Positions 31,006 to 42,011 of a DNA stretch of 64,000 nt are shown one piece after another. The position numbers and the translations under genes were made by a program. Within the stretch, counting starts at the first letter, position 1. Every line of letters starts with the position of its first letter. The notes under the pieces are model-generated. The model made no database searches. It saw only the letters and a list, made by a program, of their open reading frames with translations, and had not been told where the DNA came from. The stretch is from Gymnopilus junonius (lineage: Eukaryota; Basidiomycota; Agaricomycetes; Agaricales; Galerinaceae): assembly GCA_015501075.1 (NCBI GenBank), contig JADNYJ010000093.1, positions 62,001 through 126,000 of the forward strand, in the 5' to 3' direction.

Positions 31006-34000
31006 TTAATCCGTGTCTGGCTCCTTATTGACTGCTGCTTTCTTGATTGGTCGAGGTCGAGGTCGAGGCTTCTGTATCAACTCTCGGTTGACAGCTTTGA
31101 TCGGTGGTACATACTCAATAAAATCTGGTCCTGGCTGATTATATGTCAATAGAGGTTTTTAGCAGTGTATAAGACGCCATACCTCAAGGTCCTCGTCGTT
31201 TCCTTTATAATTAGCCCGGTTGAATTGTGGAGGTAGATTAGCATAGACGTCCCAACCATCTTGATGATGTCCAGCGTCTAAACCCCACTGGAAAAAACCT
31301 GCTTTCCCTGCTCGAGTCGAAACCTCAAACATCTCCTCTTCGAGGATGTAAAGGCATTCCTTTGCCACGTCGACGTCGATTATTCGTTCCGAAATTCCGG
31401 TGTATAGGATGTCCCATGCGTGGTGGAGAAGGCTAGTGTGACTAAGCGCCGTTTCCGGACTCCGTTGAAGACGTTGAGAAATATAGAGCGTATGAGCGTG
31501 AGCAAGTGGTAGATATCCAAGCCATGCCAATCGAGCTTTTTTACTTCTTTTCCCAATGTGAATATCAAACCAGTTTGAAATCTGGGCTCGCTCGATGATG
31601 GACAATGAACCGACATATGGCATCAAGGTGGAGAAGAGGGGTGACTTGACATTCCTCTCGAGCCAATTCTTCGCCGGAATTACCTTGTCACCTAGCTCAT
31701 CGACACGTTGTTCCAATAGTAGCTTGAGTGTATCCTTGAATGGAGAAAGAGCAGTGTCGACGTCTGCTGAGTAAGGAACCCTAGATGGGTCAGCCAAAAT
31801 GTCTTCGGAAGTTTCAACTTCGTATGCGTGTTTCCATCATCCCAGCTACACAAGAATTTCAGTCTACAGATAGTAAAACAAAGTTCTCAGAACACCTACC
31901 CGAATGCCTCGCCTTTCCTTCTGTTTAAGCCATAAAGAATCGATGATCTCTGTCTCATTCACCAGAGAAATATTGCCGGGTACCAAAGAGATGTCAGCTG
32001 GGAATATAATTTCCCTCCACCATTCCACTCTCCATTGATACGCCTTTGCTGTAGTTGGACCAGTTCTTTCAATGAGGCGAATAGGGTACCAGTATTCTCC
32101 CACTCGAGAAAGGGCTCCACGACCAGCGCTTAAACCTTGGTCAGCTAGGTGAGGTCGAGCTGGGAATATCATTACTTACATTAGTTGATCATGAAGGTGT
32201 TTCACACTCCTCACCTTCCGTGAAATGGTAATACTAGTATGATCGAAGTTATCAGCCTCAACCTTTGAATGAAATAGAATATTGAACGTACGCTCTTTCC
32301 GACTTTCGTGCAGCTGGAAGCATGAAGGTTGGGTTGCAATAGTCACAAATAAAGTGATCTTTGTTGCCCAGATTACTCGCTCGACCATCGCGTTGGCAGG
32401 CAATATGGGACCAATTATCACACGCAATGCATTGAATAGCGGTTCCGTGCTGTTCAGGCTGATAGAAAATGTTACCATCTCCGACCATACCACAACGGCA
32501 GTCCAGTCCAAACAGGGAATCGGGAAGCGAGTCAGATGAACCAGCAACTGACTCCAAATCAGCGGGAAGGAGGTCATCCTGTGGATCCATGGTGTCCTCT
32601 GATTCCAGACCAAGGTCTTCAGAAATGTTGTCATCTGGATTGAGTTCAGATACGTATTCCTTCGTATTCAGCTTGAAAGGGTTGAAGAGCCAATTTCGTG
32701 CTTGAGCTGGCAGTTCGACGAGGCTGTCTGAGTCGAGGTTGACAGAAGGAAGCTGATCAAGATTCGTCGTAGAGAATTTGAGATCAAACTTGTCCTTGAG
32801 AGCTTGTGTCCTGTGCATGAAGAAAGACTTCTGGGCGTCTAATCCGCCTCGAAGAAAATAGAAAACTTGCCAGACGACGAAACCATTAAGTCGAATACCT
32901 CGGCCTGCCATGTGTGTCTCAAAATGAGCATCCGCTTCTTGAACTGGTGAGCCTCGATATTTTGTATCATCATAGGTATAAATTGTCTGATGGTCAGATG
33001 ATGCATAGCGAGCAATGAAGTGGTTCCGGTCTTCGTTAATGAGCGCTAATCCAATCAAATCGTACACCAGACCAGATGCCTCGATGACAGAGGGGAAATT
33101 CCAGTCAAGGCTGACGTCGTCATTCCCAAGTTCAAAGGTCAATAGGATCGGGGCGGAGATGACCAGACCGCGAAGGTCTTTGCGAACGCCAGTGCAAAGC
33201 GGTACACCATCCTTGACACGCCAGCAAGAAGGTGCCGCAACATAATCACGGTCAAGGGAAATTATATCCTTGATGTATCGACCAAAATCTCCATCGAACC
33301 GTTTGTAATCCTGTGAGGAAACCTGGCTGAGACGTTGGCGAGAAGGCGAATGAACGATCTCGACATGGTGACCACCAATCTCTTCGGAACCTGAGCACTC
33401 ATGAATCTCAGTCAGAAGAAACTCGAAAGCAGCAACAGCTCTAAAGGAAGCTGTCGTATTTTCCTGTCGAATGAGCTCTGCAAACCAGGGCTAGAGATAC
33501 CAAGTCAGTAAGACCAAACTAATTACTGGAAAGATCCTCACATATAACGAATTATACTTCGATACATTTGGGATCACTGCCTTCTTCTTTAGCATGGTCC
33601 GTATATCGTCTCTTTCCTTTGCAAGATCATCCGCAGCAGGCGGTACACTTCCCTGTTCCCGATAGTAGCGCTCCAAAAGGGATGAGATCACCTTCCGCAA
33701 TGACGAGTTCTTGGGGAGTCCAGTCTCAATTGACATAAAGTCAAAGGTAGAATGCAGGAGAGCGACATAAAGTAATTGAAGAGAGGTATCGAGCCAGCAA
33801 GAGTTTCGATCCCAGGGATATGATGCAGAAGAGAGAGGAGAGAGAGTCGGTGATGTATTTGGCGTCTTCAACATTGAGGACATTGACTTTTGTTGTGCTG
33901 TTTTTTTGTGTAAAGCATTCGTGGGTTTTGGAAGAGACGATCCTGGTGTTGGACCAACTTCCTTTGACTGCACTGCTTTCTTCGGCTTGGGCTGGGTACC

Positions 34001-35399
34001 TAGAAGCTCTTTGATGGTATCTGGTGGCCGACCATCGTTCTTCTTCTGCTTCTTTTCAACAAGATCCTTAGCACGCGACTTCTTAGTGCGACCAATCTTC
34101 TGCTGAATGACCTTCCATGGTTCAGCTTGACCATAACGAATCAATTTCCCTTCTGAAAATTAATGATCAGGTTTAGATGTATGCATTAACATTAAATAAA
34201 CACACCTCGTGCACCAGCATGAAGACGTTCAAAATATACCGCCACAGAATAAAGAGAATAAAAGCCTTCCAATAACTCGTGATCACGCCCGCAAGCACTG
34301 TAAAGTTTCCAATGCATAGCTTCTTCTGCATTATTATCGTCAGGTAAGGAATCCCACAAGTCAGTGTTCATCTTCCGTTCAGACTCGAAAAGCATAGACG
34401 CTACACTGGGCCGTACCCACCAATCCATCCAGCTTTTTGTCTTGGGAAAGTCACGGACAAGAAGATTAACCAGAGCGATGAAATCTTCGGAGGATGGGGC
34501 ATCGAGGAGGGCAAGCGCTCGTGCTATAAACTCGTCACGCATATTTGGAGGTATGACGCCGCTGATTTTGCTGATTCTAATGACACCAGCTCGGAAGTGT
34601 TCTCGACACCCTTTCAATAAGCGCTCAGCGGCAACTTGAAGCTCTTGACGCGTACGTTTATTTTCCGGCTGCATCATCCAAAACTTTATAAAGGATTGAA
34701 TAAACCCTGATTATACCCTTCGAGGAGAACTGATATTTGTTTTTGGAAGGTAGGAACGAACGAAAGGAGCTTCGTAGCAAATACTTCTGAAAGATTCGTC
34801 TTGACCCGGCCCTGGCGAGATGTGCAAACCGGATGAGATCACAAGCTCATCCCATGCTGGAAAGGAGGATAGAACCGCTAACATATCCAGCCGGTAATTG
34901 TCAAAATTTAATGGCGAACGGGAATGGCCTCCATATTCACGACCATCTTTTTGGTCGGCTTTCTTCTTGACCTGGAAATCTGAGAAACCCATCGTATGAG
35001 ATCCCTGTCCCCTGACATTATCATCGTCCTCGTTGCTGGATCCTTTTTCTGAGCCTTTAGTAAATAATGGCGGCTTCTGTATGCTTGCTTGCAAGTTCGA
35101 GCTATCATCAGAATCCCGTTCAATGTCAGAGCCACTGCTGGAGGAGATAGATAGAAGCCCTGGCATATCCAACAGGCTCTCAACGTGTGATGAAATTTGT
35201 TCATCGCAATACGTCAAAAGCTTTTCACCGGTACTAGCATACTGATAAAACGACAATATTTCAACGGAAATGTTACGTTGGCCACAGGAAAAGTACAATG
35301 ACGCACCGCATGTTTCTGAAGCTGTCGTAGCAGCGGTATGAAATCACTAACATCTTTTCCATCAAGTGGTGTTCTACCAAATATTGCGGACGGATTCAT
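31006..35399 (-). CDS. Large PHD-finger / ubiquitin-protease-like (C19) protein
   Basis: Multi-exon gene, ATG at 35399 (MNPSAIFGRTPLDG), stop TAA at 31006 after the basic tail QKPRPRPRPIKK. The first intron (from about 35306) joins ...LQKHA to YASTGEKLL. Then a Ser/Asp-rich acidic stretch, a helical block (34677..34200), a Lys-rich linker, and a USP-like domain. The USP Cys box is NSCWLDTSLQLLY with the nucleophile codon near 33798; the His box is YDLIGLALI...HFIARY...TIYTYDD with His near 33020. Downstream is a C4HC3 PHD-type cluster (CRCG, CIAC, HIAC, CDYC; 32510..32350), which usually reads histone tails. The rest (RVGEYWYPIRLIER; WFDIHIGKRS) I do not recognise. Catalytic residues look present. 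Several exon borders are unresolved and small lesions cannot be excluded. Similar proteins form large lineage-specific families in mushrooms, some reported near transposons (from memory). Confidence 0.65.
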
Positions 35400-35637
35400 T
35401 TGGGTGAGAAAGGTTTACAAGTTCTCATTAGGTGGAATGTCGTCCAGGAGGTTGGCCAAGGTACCAAAAGGTAATACTGTTGAAGCGTCCATGTAATTAA
35501 GTAACTTTCGAGAATTTGATTGTTTTTACGTTACCTTTTGGCCTGCGTCCTTGCTTCAGCAGAGTGCATGCAATATCAACAATGATATTCTCTTTACTGC
35601 AATAGAGGCTATGGAGCGTGACTTGTCGTATAAGAAA

Positions 35638-36950
35638 TCAGCGAAGGAGGCATGAAACGGTCTGATGTTTTCGCTGTAACTTCGAAAAGAGATGCCAGCT
35701 CATCGAGCATCGCCCTTGTCCTGGAGAGCTCAAATTGAGCACCCTCGCAAGATCCTTGGCGAGATGGTGTCAAAGTACCTGGGATATTCGAGGCAGATTG
35801 CTGTTGCTCTGGCAGTTACCTCTATTTCTTCAAGCTCGCGAGTCGATAAGATGAGGGAATATAGGGCATCCAGTTCTGCGAAAGGATGCTCTAGCATTTG
35901 CTGGAAGGAGCTGCAGATCTAGGACATGTTGGAGGCGTAAGATAGCGTTATGCCGATGTCTGGGAGAACAAACGTATTTGACCACTGTCGCTGCGAAGAT
36001 AAACTGGCCAGAGGATTTTTGAACCATATGAGTGATATCGTTTGCATTGGGCCACTCCCCGCTGGGCGGATACGGAAGCTGTTGCCTCAGCTTGCTAAAT
36101 TGTTGGATGAGGAATGTAGGATATCCGCATCGGAATCAACATCATCATTCAGGATATGCGAGCAGTAACGTTGCGAAGGTGGGAAGCCTTGAACGCGGTC
36201 GAGATCAGTGGTTCTGGTCGACTACAAAGAAGAATTCGTAGTTCTGGATTGCGCTGATGTAATGTCCTCGTAAGCACTTCCAGAACAAGTCCTGTTCAAC
36301 ATCCGACAAACACTCATCGAGCCATCAAGGATAATGACATGGGGAACAATACCGGATGGCGCTTCACGGTTAAAAGGCTCCAAAACAAGTCGTGTAATCT
36401 GTTCGGCCAGAGAGGCTGAAAATATATGGGGATCATGTGCCACAGCCTCAGTTATGGCGTCTTTAGCTGGTAAGAGCGTAAGCGTCGCCATGCGGTATGC
36501 AAGGGTGGCTGCAAGAGAGCCTATGCGGTCTCTGGCCCCATCTGCACGAGAGAAGAAGAATTCGCCAAGTAAGATGCCCTCCGCCTGACACCATTGAGCA
36601 ATCGTTCTTGCGATAGCCGTCTTTCCACCACCAGCGGCTCCATTGAGCCACATAATGAAAGCATTGGACATGGTTTTCCGATTTGCCCAGCTTTTGAGCT
36701 GCTCGAGTATCTTGACGCGGGTGTTTGGAAGGCATGTAGAGTGGAAAACGTCCGCATCAGCCATGTGAAATGCCGATGGTAAGGCCTTGGAGGCCAGGAA
36801 ATCGAACGCCCGTTGGCCTTGTGAACTCAGATTGAGCATTTGCAAACCTATGGGCGGTGTAAACTGATAGACTCACTTGATTCAAGGCGTTGAGCAATGA
36901 AAGTCCCCCCTCGGATTGTTATATCCTTACTACCTTCAAAGAAGGACATC
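35638..36950 (-). pseudogene. Broken NACHT/NLR-type STAND NTPase
   Basis: Start MSFFEGSKDITIRGGTF (ATG 36950), typical of mushroom NLR N-termini, then an intron of ~30-45 bp and a NACHT domain: Walker A GAAGGGKTAIART near 36640, FFFSRADGARDR, and Walker B VIILDG near 36330. Directly at Walker B a one-base loss shifts the frame; LDECLSDVEQDLFWKCL continues in another frame. Further shifts follow (HMVQKSSGQFIFAATVVKYV in one frame, then AELDALYSLI and ELEEIEVTARA in another) until a stop at 35638. The C-terminal repeat/sensor region is missing. Such proteins are thought to act in non-self recognition and programmed cell death. The copy is clearly dead. Confidence 0.82.
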
Positions 36951-37407
36951 GCTGTAGAAGCTAAGCCGTCAAGTTGGCCCTGCTATGAGGACTCGGCGTT
37001 GCACTGCACAAGTGTATAGCCCTGGGAAGTTGTTATTTCTTGTACAGTTGCACGCAGTTGCCTGCCCAGGTTCATTTTATCTTATCTTATCAAACCAGTA
37101 CGGTATGCGTTGATCCTGTGTCGGCATCACATCAATTGACTGCCCATCCAGTTTATATGGTCAGATTATTTATTTCATCCGTTCCTTGTTCTTTTTAGTA
37201 AATAAACCCTTGTTCGACAAGCTTCTCACTCAACATCTCCGCTTTGATATGGCTTATCGCCCATGGCTTAACGGTCTCCGTAAATGGGTCTCCAATATGG
37301 CAATCAAGGAGATACGATCCATTGTGCTCTAAAATATTGTTTGAGTTCCAATACTCAGCATGACAACCATTGCGACAGTGGCATCGGGCCCTCGGACAGT
37401 GTCACAG
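36951..37407. other. Intergenic, upstream of the NLR remnant
   Basis: No gene seen; presumably the former NLR promoter followed by unique sequence up to the short element at 37408. Confidence 0.35.
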
Positions 37408-37674
37408 CATCAGGAAACCGGCAAAAAAGTTTTTTGGGGTTTTCTAACCGAAAAAACCATGGAAACCAGCCCAAAATGGTCCAAAAATGTCGAAATCCGG
37501 AAACCTGGAAACCCAGGTCCGATTTTCCAAAAACCTGGCGGGCAAAATTTTCGGCACTAATCCAAATATAGCAATTCGTTAGCGAAATGAATGAAAATAT
37601 CTCGGCAGGTTTCCGGGAAACCAAAAACCACCCAAACGGGTAAAACCCGGAAACTTTTTGACACTTTGCTGATG
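37408..37674. mobile_element. Short CATCAG-ended repeat element (267 bp)
   Basis: Begins CATCAGGAAACCGGCAAAAA and, inverted from the right, CATCAGCAAAGTGTCAAAAA; flanked by AG on both sides (37406..37407, 37675..37676). The interior is rich in GGAAACC/GGTTTTCC-like and CCCGG motifs and codes for nothing. The terminal CATCAGCAA and 2-bp duplication match the elements at 1769 and 21205, so it may be a distant member of the same group. Confidence 0.5.
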
Positions 37675-37889
37675 AGGTACATAGATTAGATTAGATCACG
37701 TAGCTAGCACAGCATGTCCGTCTACATACGGACACCGCGGTCCTGTGACGAACACCTTGCCTTGCCTCTCGCCATTGCGTGCTTGCCAGCCTGCGCGCCT
37801 GCTCGACGCGACCCCGAGCTCCAGCTTCCCAGGTCCGAGGCAGAACGGCCTGCCCCACCATGAGAGGGGCATTCTGTCCTTACCAGATA

Positions 37890-37986
37890 AATTTGGATCA
37901 AATGCCGCATAGATATGGGTGGCCACACCTCTCTCCATCGACTTTATATTATAATCAGTGCGAAACGCCTCCGTCACTGACGTCAA
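37890..37986 (-). pseudogene. Fragment resembling the C-terminus of a short-chain dehydrogenase
   Basis: MERGVATHIYAAFDPNLSG resembles the end of fungal SDR proteins (a repeated-in-family phrase about all copies being present 'A-A-F-D-P'), followed by a GTAAGG donor. No Rossmann glycine motif or YxxxK is visible nearby, so only a fragment remains. Identification from memory of the family; weak. Confidence 0.3.
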
Positions 37987-38467
37987 CCTACTAGCTTACT
38001 TTACTGCGAATCATCTACCGAGTCCACGATCTTGTCAAATGAGAACTGTAGATGTTCCTTCTCTAGTGCCTTCTCGTCGACGAGCCGCCAGCGGAAACAT
38101 TGCTGCTTGATTAGCATTGGCAAAGTCTGGTTGTGCTGGCCAGCATTACCCTTCCATCCAGGCTCTCTCATCAAATCTAGTCGCTGAGTTCGACGATCAG
38201 GCTTCTTCCATTCCAGGCGACTTCCTCCGAATCGGGACCGGCATCGTCTTTGTCTTCTATCCATTGTGGTTTAGCGTTGCGAATTCTAGCCCTTCGCCAT
38301 TACTTATCTAAACAGCCAGCATTGAGTACCATTTCTATTTTGGCCACTAAGACACTAACTTGGCTACAGGAAAGATGCTTATAATCATTGCTCTAACTCC
38401 TATGTGCAAATTGAACTCCTTGTTCAAAAGTCAGCAATTTGGATTCTCGCCACAATGTTATATCCGT
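37987..38467. other. Remnant coding-like sequence, unresolved
   Basis: On the minus strand a frame near 38290..38180 (KPQWIEDKDDAGPDSEEVAW) and another near 38160..38010 (QQCFRWRLVDEKALEKEHLQ) look protein-like but sit in different frames without a clear splice between them. Possibly a decayed small gene. Confidence 0.25.
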
Positions 38468-40006
38468 TTACTCCCCCGATCTACTTGGAAAAGAGCCATA
38501 TAGCTGTTGGTAAGTCACATCACTAACGGAAACTCCACGATTGGTAAATTTTCCCCTCGTATGACTGTCATATCCTTCTCCCATAATTCGTTTCTCTAGG
38601 ATCCGCTCTCGCTCCTTGCGTACTCGAGCATCTATGACGCCGCGTATTTCATAAGGAGAGGCGAGGTGTACGAAGAAGTCCTTCAGCCCATCTTTGAAAT
38701 AGAACACTTCGGCCATGTTTTGGTAAGACTTCCAATTTTTTTCCCTTTGAACTTCCGTTTCAATGTCATAAACGTCAGGATCCTCGTGATCGTATCTGAG
38801 GTCAAGCTCAACAGTGAGCTTTCGAGTGTCCATTTTGTCAGCGACAAACTTTGCCATCTCCTTCCAGCCAGCCAATGGTATACTGCCTTCCGGTACATCA
38901 AGGGGGTAGTCACCAATGAGATTGAATCGAATCCATCGTAAATTTTCAAGAGCTAGTGGTGGTAATTTTTTGAAGAATGAAAGTGCCTGGCGCATTCCCG
39001 GTCGCTTGTCCAACGGCCACGGTTCTTCCCATATAATGAATTTATTCTTCGAAAAGAAAATGACCATCGCCTCCTGCCATATGTCTTTACTGACCTGGAA
39101 GAGGGCTGCCGGATAAACCCAGCATGTACACTGGACAGACGAAAATGCAGCGTGATTACTGGGACAGCAACAAGCGTCTGCTGCATCACTACATTGCAGG
39201 CAACAAGTGGTGTCGCCTTGCTCGAAAGGCTCAATCCCACGTCGTGAATGATATTCATTGAGATAGCCGTTCACATCGAGAATATATTGCGAGACCAGAT
39301 CTGTGCGGCAGAGGATGTCTCTTTGCAGTTCCTTCGGAAGGTCCAGAAAGCGGAAGGGCTCCGATCTTGTCCCTCGGCAATCTGTAAGCAAGAGCACTGT
39401 ATCCTCCGCGATATTCCGCCACTCAATGAAGGGAGATTGTCCGAGACGGATTGAAAATTCAGCAACTTTTGGGAGTATTCTCATAGGTTGAACAACCATT
39501 TGAGCTGCAGCCATGTCTGCACAATCACAAATAACACTCAACCACCTCTCTGGTCGAAGGGACGCTTGCAGAATTCCACAGATGTCGATCCAGCGATTCA
39601 TCAAGTCTATCCCGTCGCTAGTCTCTGCGGAGAACGGAGCATCCTTCCCGCGCCTACACATCAAATGACAGACGGTACAGCGCTCGCTAAGTAAATCGCT
39701 CCATGGGTGCTCGCAGAAGTGGTGTGGCACACAGGAGCAGAAATTCAGTCGGATACATAGGGAAGTCATCCTGGCGACTGATTTTGGTTCCAATGGAAAT
39801 GTCGATATGGGATCGAGATATAATTTAAACTTGTTTTTGGAATAAAGTATCTCCAATACCTCCTGGGAAACCGAACGACACACGGTGAGGAGCTGGATTG
39901 CCAAAGGTGGGCAGATACATTCATTTTCCGCTGTGTACCCTTTGCGACTGCCCAACAGAAATTTCTTGTCCCAATAATCGCAATAAATTCGTCTGGCCAT
40001 ATTCAT
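38468..40006 (-). CDS. F-box-like protein with duplicated module
   Basis: Single 512-codon ORF, ATG at 40006 (MNMARRIYCDYW). Two related halves: the first contains TVCRSVSQEVLEILYSKNKF (residues ~41-60), the second an F-box-like start FLDLPKELQRDIL (about residue 220) and then FQVSKDIWQEAMVIFFSKNKF (about residue 303). This LPxELxxxIL ... EVxxIxYSxNxF pattern is that of fungal F-box-like/DUF7730-type proteins. A Cys-rich patch (CCLQCSDAADACCCP) lies between the halves. The first half lacks its own F-box, and the frame stays open upstream to an AG acceptor-like site near 40096, so a 5' exon may be missing or unrecognised. Likely an adaptor for ubiquitin ligation, by analogy only. Confidence 0.6.
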   Translation of the reverse strand: MNMARRIYCDYWDKKFLLGSRKGYTAENECICPPLAIQLLTVCRSVSQEVLEILYSKNKFKLYLDPISTFPLEPKSVARMTSLCIRLNFCSCVPHHFCEHPWSDLLSERCTVCHLMCRRGKDAPFSAETSDGIDLMNRWIDICGILQASLRPERWLSVICDCADMAAAQMVVQPMRILPKVAEFSIRLGQSPFIEWRNIAEDTVLLLTDCRGTRSEPFRFLDLPKELQRDILCRTDLVSQYILDVNGYLNEYHSRRGIEPFEQGDTTCCLQCSDAADACCCPSNHAAFSSVQCTCWVYPAALFQVSKDIWQEAMVIFFSKNKFIIWEEPWPLDKRPGMRQALSFFKKLPPLALENLRWIRFNLIGDYPLDVPEGSIPLAGWKEMAKFVADKMDTRKLTVELDLRYDHEDPDVYDIETEVQREKNWKSYQNMAEVFYFKDGLKDFFVHLASPYEIRGVIDARVRKERERILEKRIMGEGYDSHTRGKFTNRGVSVSDVTYQQLYGSFPSRSGE

Positions 40007-40488
40007 ATCTGAGCGATCCGGTTCTAGCCAATTCCTAGCAAATTCCTTTAGGCACTGCTCTCGATAACCCTTCCTCGCGCCCTCATAATTACGATACTTT
40101 TACATAAGTAAAACATCGTTCTTTTAGAGGACGTTCTTGTAACGCTCTGTGATCCCGCAGCATCTCAACATGTCTGCAATCAGGACAATGGCGTGCTTGT
40201 TTGGCTTGGTCCGGCTCTGCAGTCAAGCCGATGGCATGCTTGTCTGGCTTTATCCGGCATATTCTTCTGCCATGTTCTTTTTCTTCAACAAACCATTGGT
40301 TCTTGTCATGGCAGTATTCTCTGTTTGTTGTTAAATTTTACTGCTGTGAAACTTGTTTTGTATGTATAAATATTAATGGGCTTGTTTGATGGAAATATGT
40401 TTTTGGAAGATGGCTGTGAATGGAGCCCTAGTGCAAGGCAGTTATATTTAGATTCAGATTATTTTTAAATGCTGTATCTTATCCACTG

Positions 40489-40518
40489 ATATAAGCGGCA
40501 GAGGGACGCCGCTTATAT
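40489..40518. other. Perfect stem-loop
   Basis: ATATAAGCGGC and GCCGCTTATAT form an 11-bp perfect stem around an 8-base loop. No following T-run marks it as a terminator; it is part of the repeated segment described above. Confidence 0.6.
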
Positions 40519-40560
40519 AATATAATAAGTTACAGGGCCACTGGAATTAATGTTTGAAAG

Positions 40561-41110
40561 TCTGGTCTGGTCCAGTTTTTGGGTGCCCGAGGACCCTAAC
40601 CGAGACTGAGACCAGTTAGGTAAAATTAGAAATGTCTAAATAACTGGACTGGACTGCAACTAACTGGTCTTGATCAGTCTTGTGCAGTTATTTGCAGTTA
40701 TATAACTGGTTTTAACTGGTTACAGTTATAACCAGTTATCAACCAGTTATAACCAGTTTTTTTGGCATACATAATTGTCTCATAGTGTAAACTAAATGAA
40801 TCACAATTTTTACGGTCAAAATGAGCTCAAGAACATCACAAACGGTTGAGAAATGATAAAATTAGAGCAGATTCAACAATTTTTGCGAGTATTGCTATAA
40901 CTTTCTTAATTCTCAACCGAATTTTACGTTTTCTGGGTCGTTCAAAAGCTATACTATGTGGGTATAATCGTGCAAAATTTCAGAATTTTATGACTGGTCC
41001 TAACTGGTTAAGACCAGTTTTAAGCAGTTACAAAAATTCTAAAATTTGGACTAACTGCTAACCAGACTGTGGTTTATGGTTACAATGGTTAGTATATTTT
41101 GCAGTTAGCA
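40561..41110. repeat. Dense AACTGG/CCAGTT repeat block
   Basis: More than twenty copies of AACTGG or CCAGTT in both orientations, many as palindromic pairs such as AACTGGTT/AACCAGTT and TATAACCAGTTAT. The composition resembles the subterminal arrays of hAT-type elements like the one at 41440, but I find no convincing TIR or target duplication. Confidence 0.55.
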
Positions 41111-41439
41111 TCAGTTAATGCAATATGAACTTCAACAAATGCCTCATGTGCCAGCAGTGTGTGGCAAAAGGCAGCTATATTTAGATTTGACTTATTATTA
41201 GTATCTGGAGCTGGGTGTGTGATTATATCAGCAGCGTTCCTCCGCCGCTTACATAATCTAATATCTGTGCCAAGGTACTATCGATTTGCTGTTCAAGGTG
41301 TGTTCTATTTTATTCTGAAGGGCATATATTTAAATTTTACCTATCATCATATATAGATGGTCTAATACTATTTGTGAAGTAGGAAAAGCATTGTCCTGCC
41401 ATGCGAAGCAGTGGCCCACTAAAACAAGTTGAGACTAAT

Positions 41440-42011
41440 TAGGGTTGCCGAAGTTCAGTTCAGTTCAGTTCTTTGGCCAATTTTCCGAACTGAGAACTGA
41501 ACTTCCCAGTTCAGTTCAGTTCTCAGTTTGAACTGGTTTGAACTGTTCTGAACTGGCAATGGCCAAAACATAAAATTTCCTTTCATCTGAGGCTTTGAAA
41601 TAGTAGATAGACTACAGATATGTCTATCTTCTATCATTAGACATTGCTATATGTACAAAACAGTATATTATTTGCTGATTTTTCAAACATTGGGTAGTGT
41701 CATGTAACTCATGTCCTCACACAATAAATAAATCATTTTAAGAAATTATTTTATGTCATCTAGTGCTTGGGATTAGTGCTAAGGAGTTCTCTATACATTA
41801 TGGGAATCTAATGGGAATTTTTTGATGCCAAAATAATCACTTTTAAAGGTCAAAATTTGATAATTTTAACCACACCCAACAAACAGTTCAGTTCAGTTCA
41901 AACTGACTGGCCATAGGCTGAACTGAGAACCAGAACTGCATCCAAACTGCAGTTCAGTTCAGCCAGTTCAGGTTCGAACTGTCAGTTCTGAACTGAACTT
42001 TGGCAACCCTA
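41440..42011. mobile_element. hAT-like non-autonomous element with AGTTC arrays, 572 bp
   Basis: Ends TAGGGTTGCC and GGCAACCCTA, continuing as AAGTTCAGTTCAG on both sides. Both are flanked by the 8 bases AGACTAAT (41432..41439 and 42012..42019). TAGGG-type ends plus 8-bp duplication are hallmarks of hAT elements. About 100 bp next to each end is built from AGTTC/GAACT units in both orientations, probably a transposase-binding array. The unique core of ~350 bp has no coding capacity. Confidence 0.85.

Larger units (their letters stand above)
40433..41300. repeat. Diverged direct repeat flanking an AACTGG-rich core
   Basis: GGCAGTTATATTTAGATT near 40437 and GGCAGCTATATTTAGATT near 41170 start two similar ~100-bp segments, each ending in a CCGCTTAyATAAT-like sequence. 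Between them lies the AACTGG-rich block. The arrangement suggests insertion between, or expansion within, an older duplication. Confidence 0.4.

Noticed and set aside
40149..40389. Hydrophobic plus-strand ORFs upstream of the F-box-like gene
   Set aside because: Short, overlapping in two frames, and rich in CTGTTTG-type repeats; no support as a gene.
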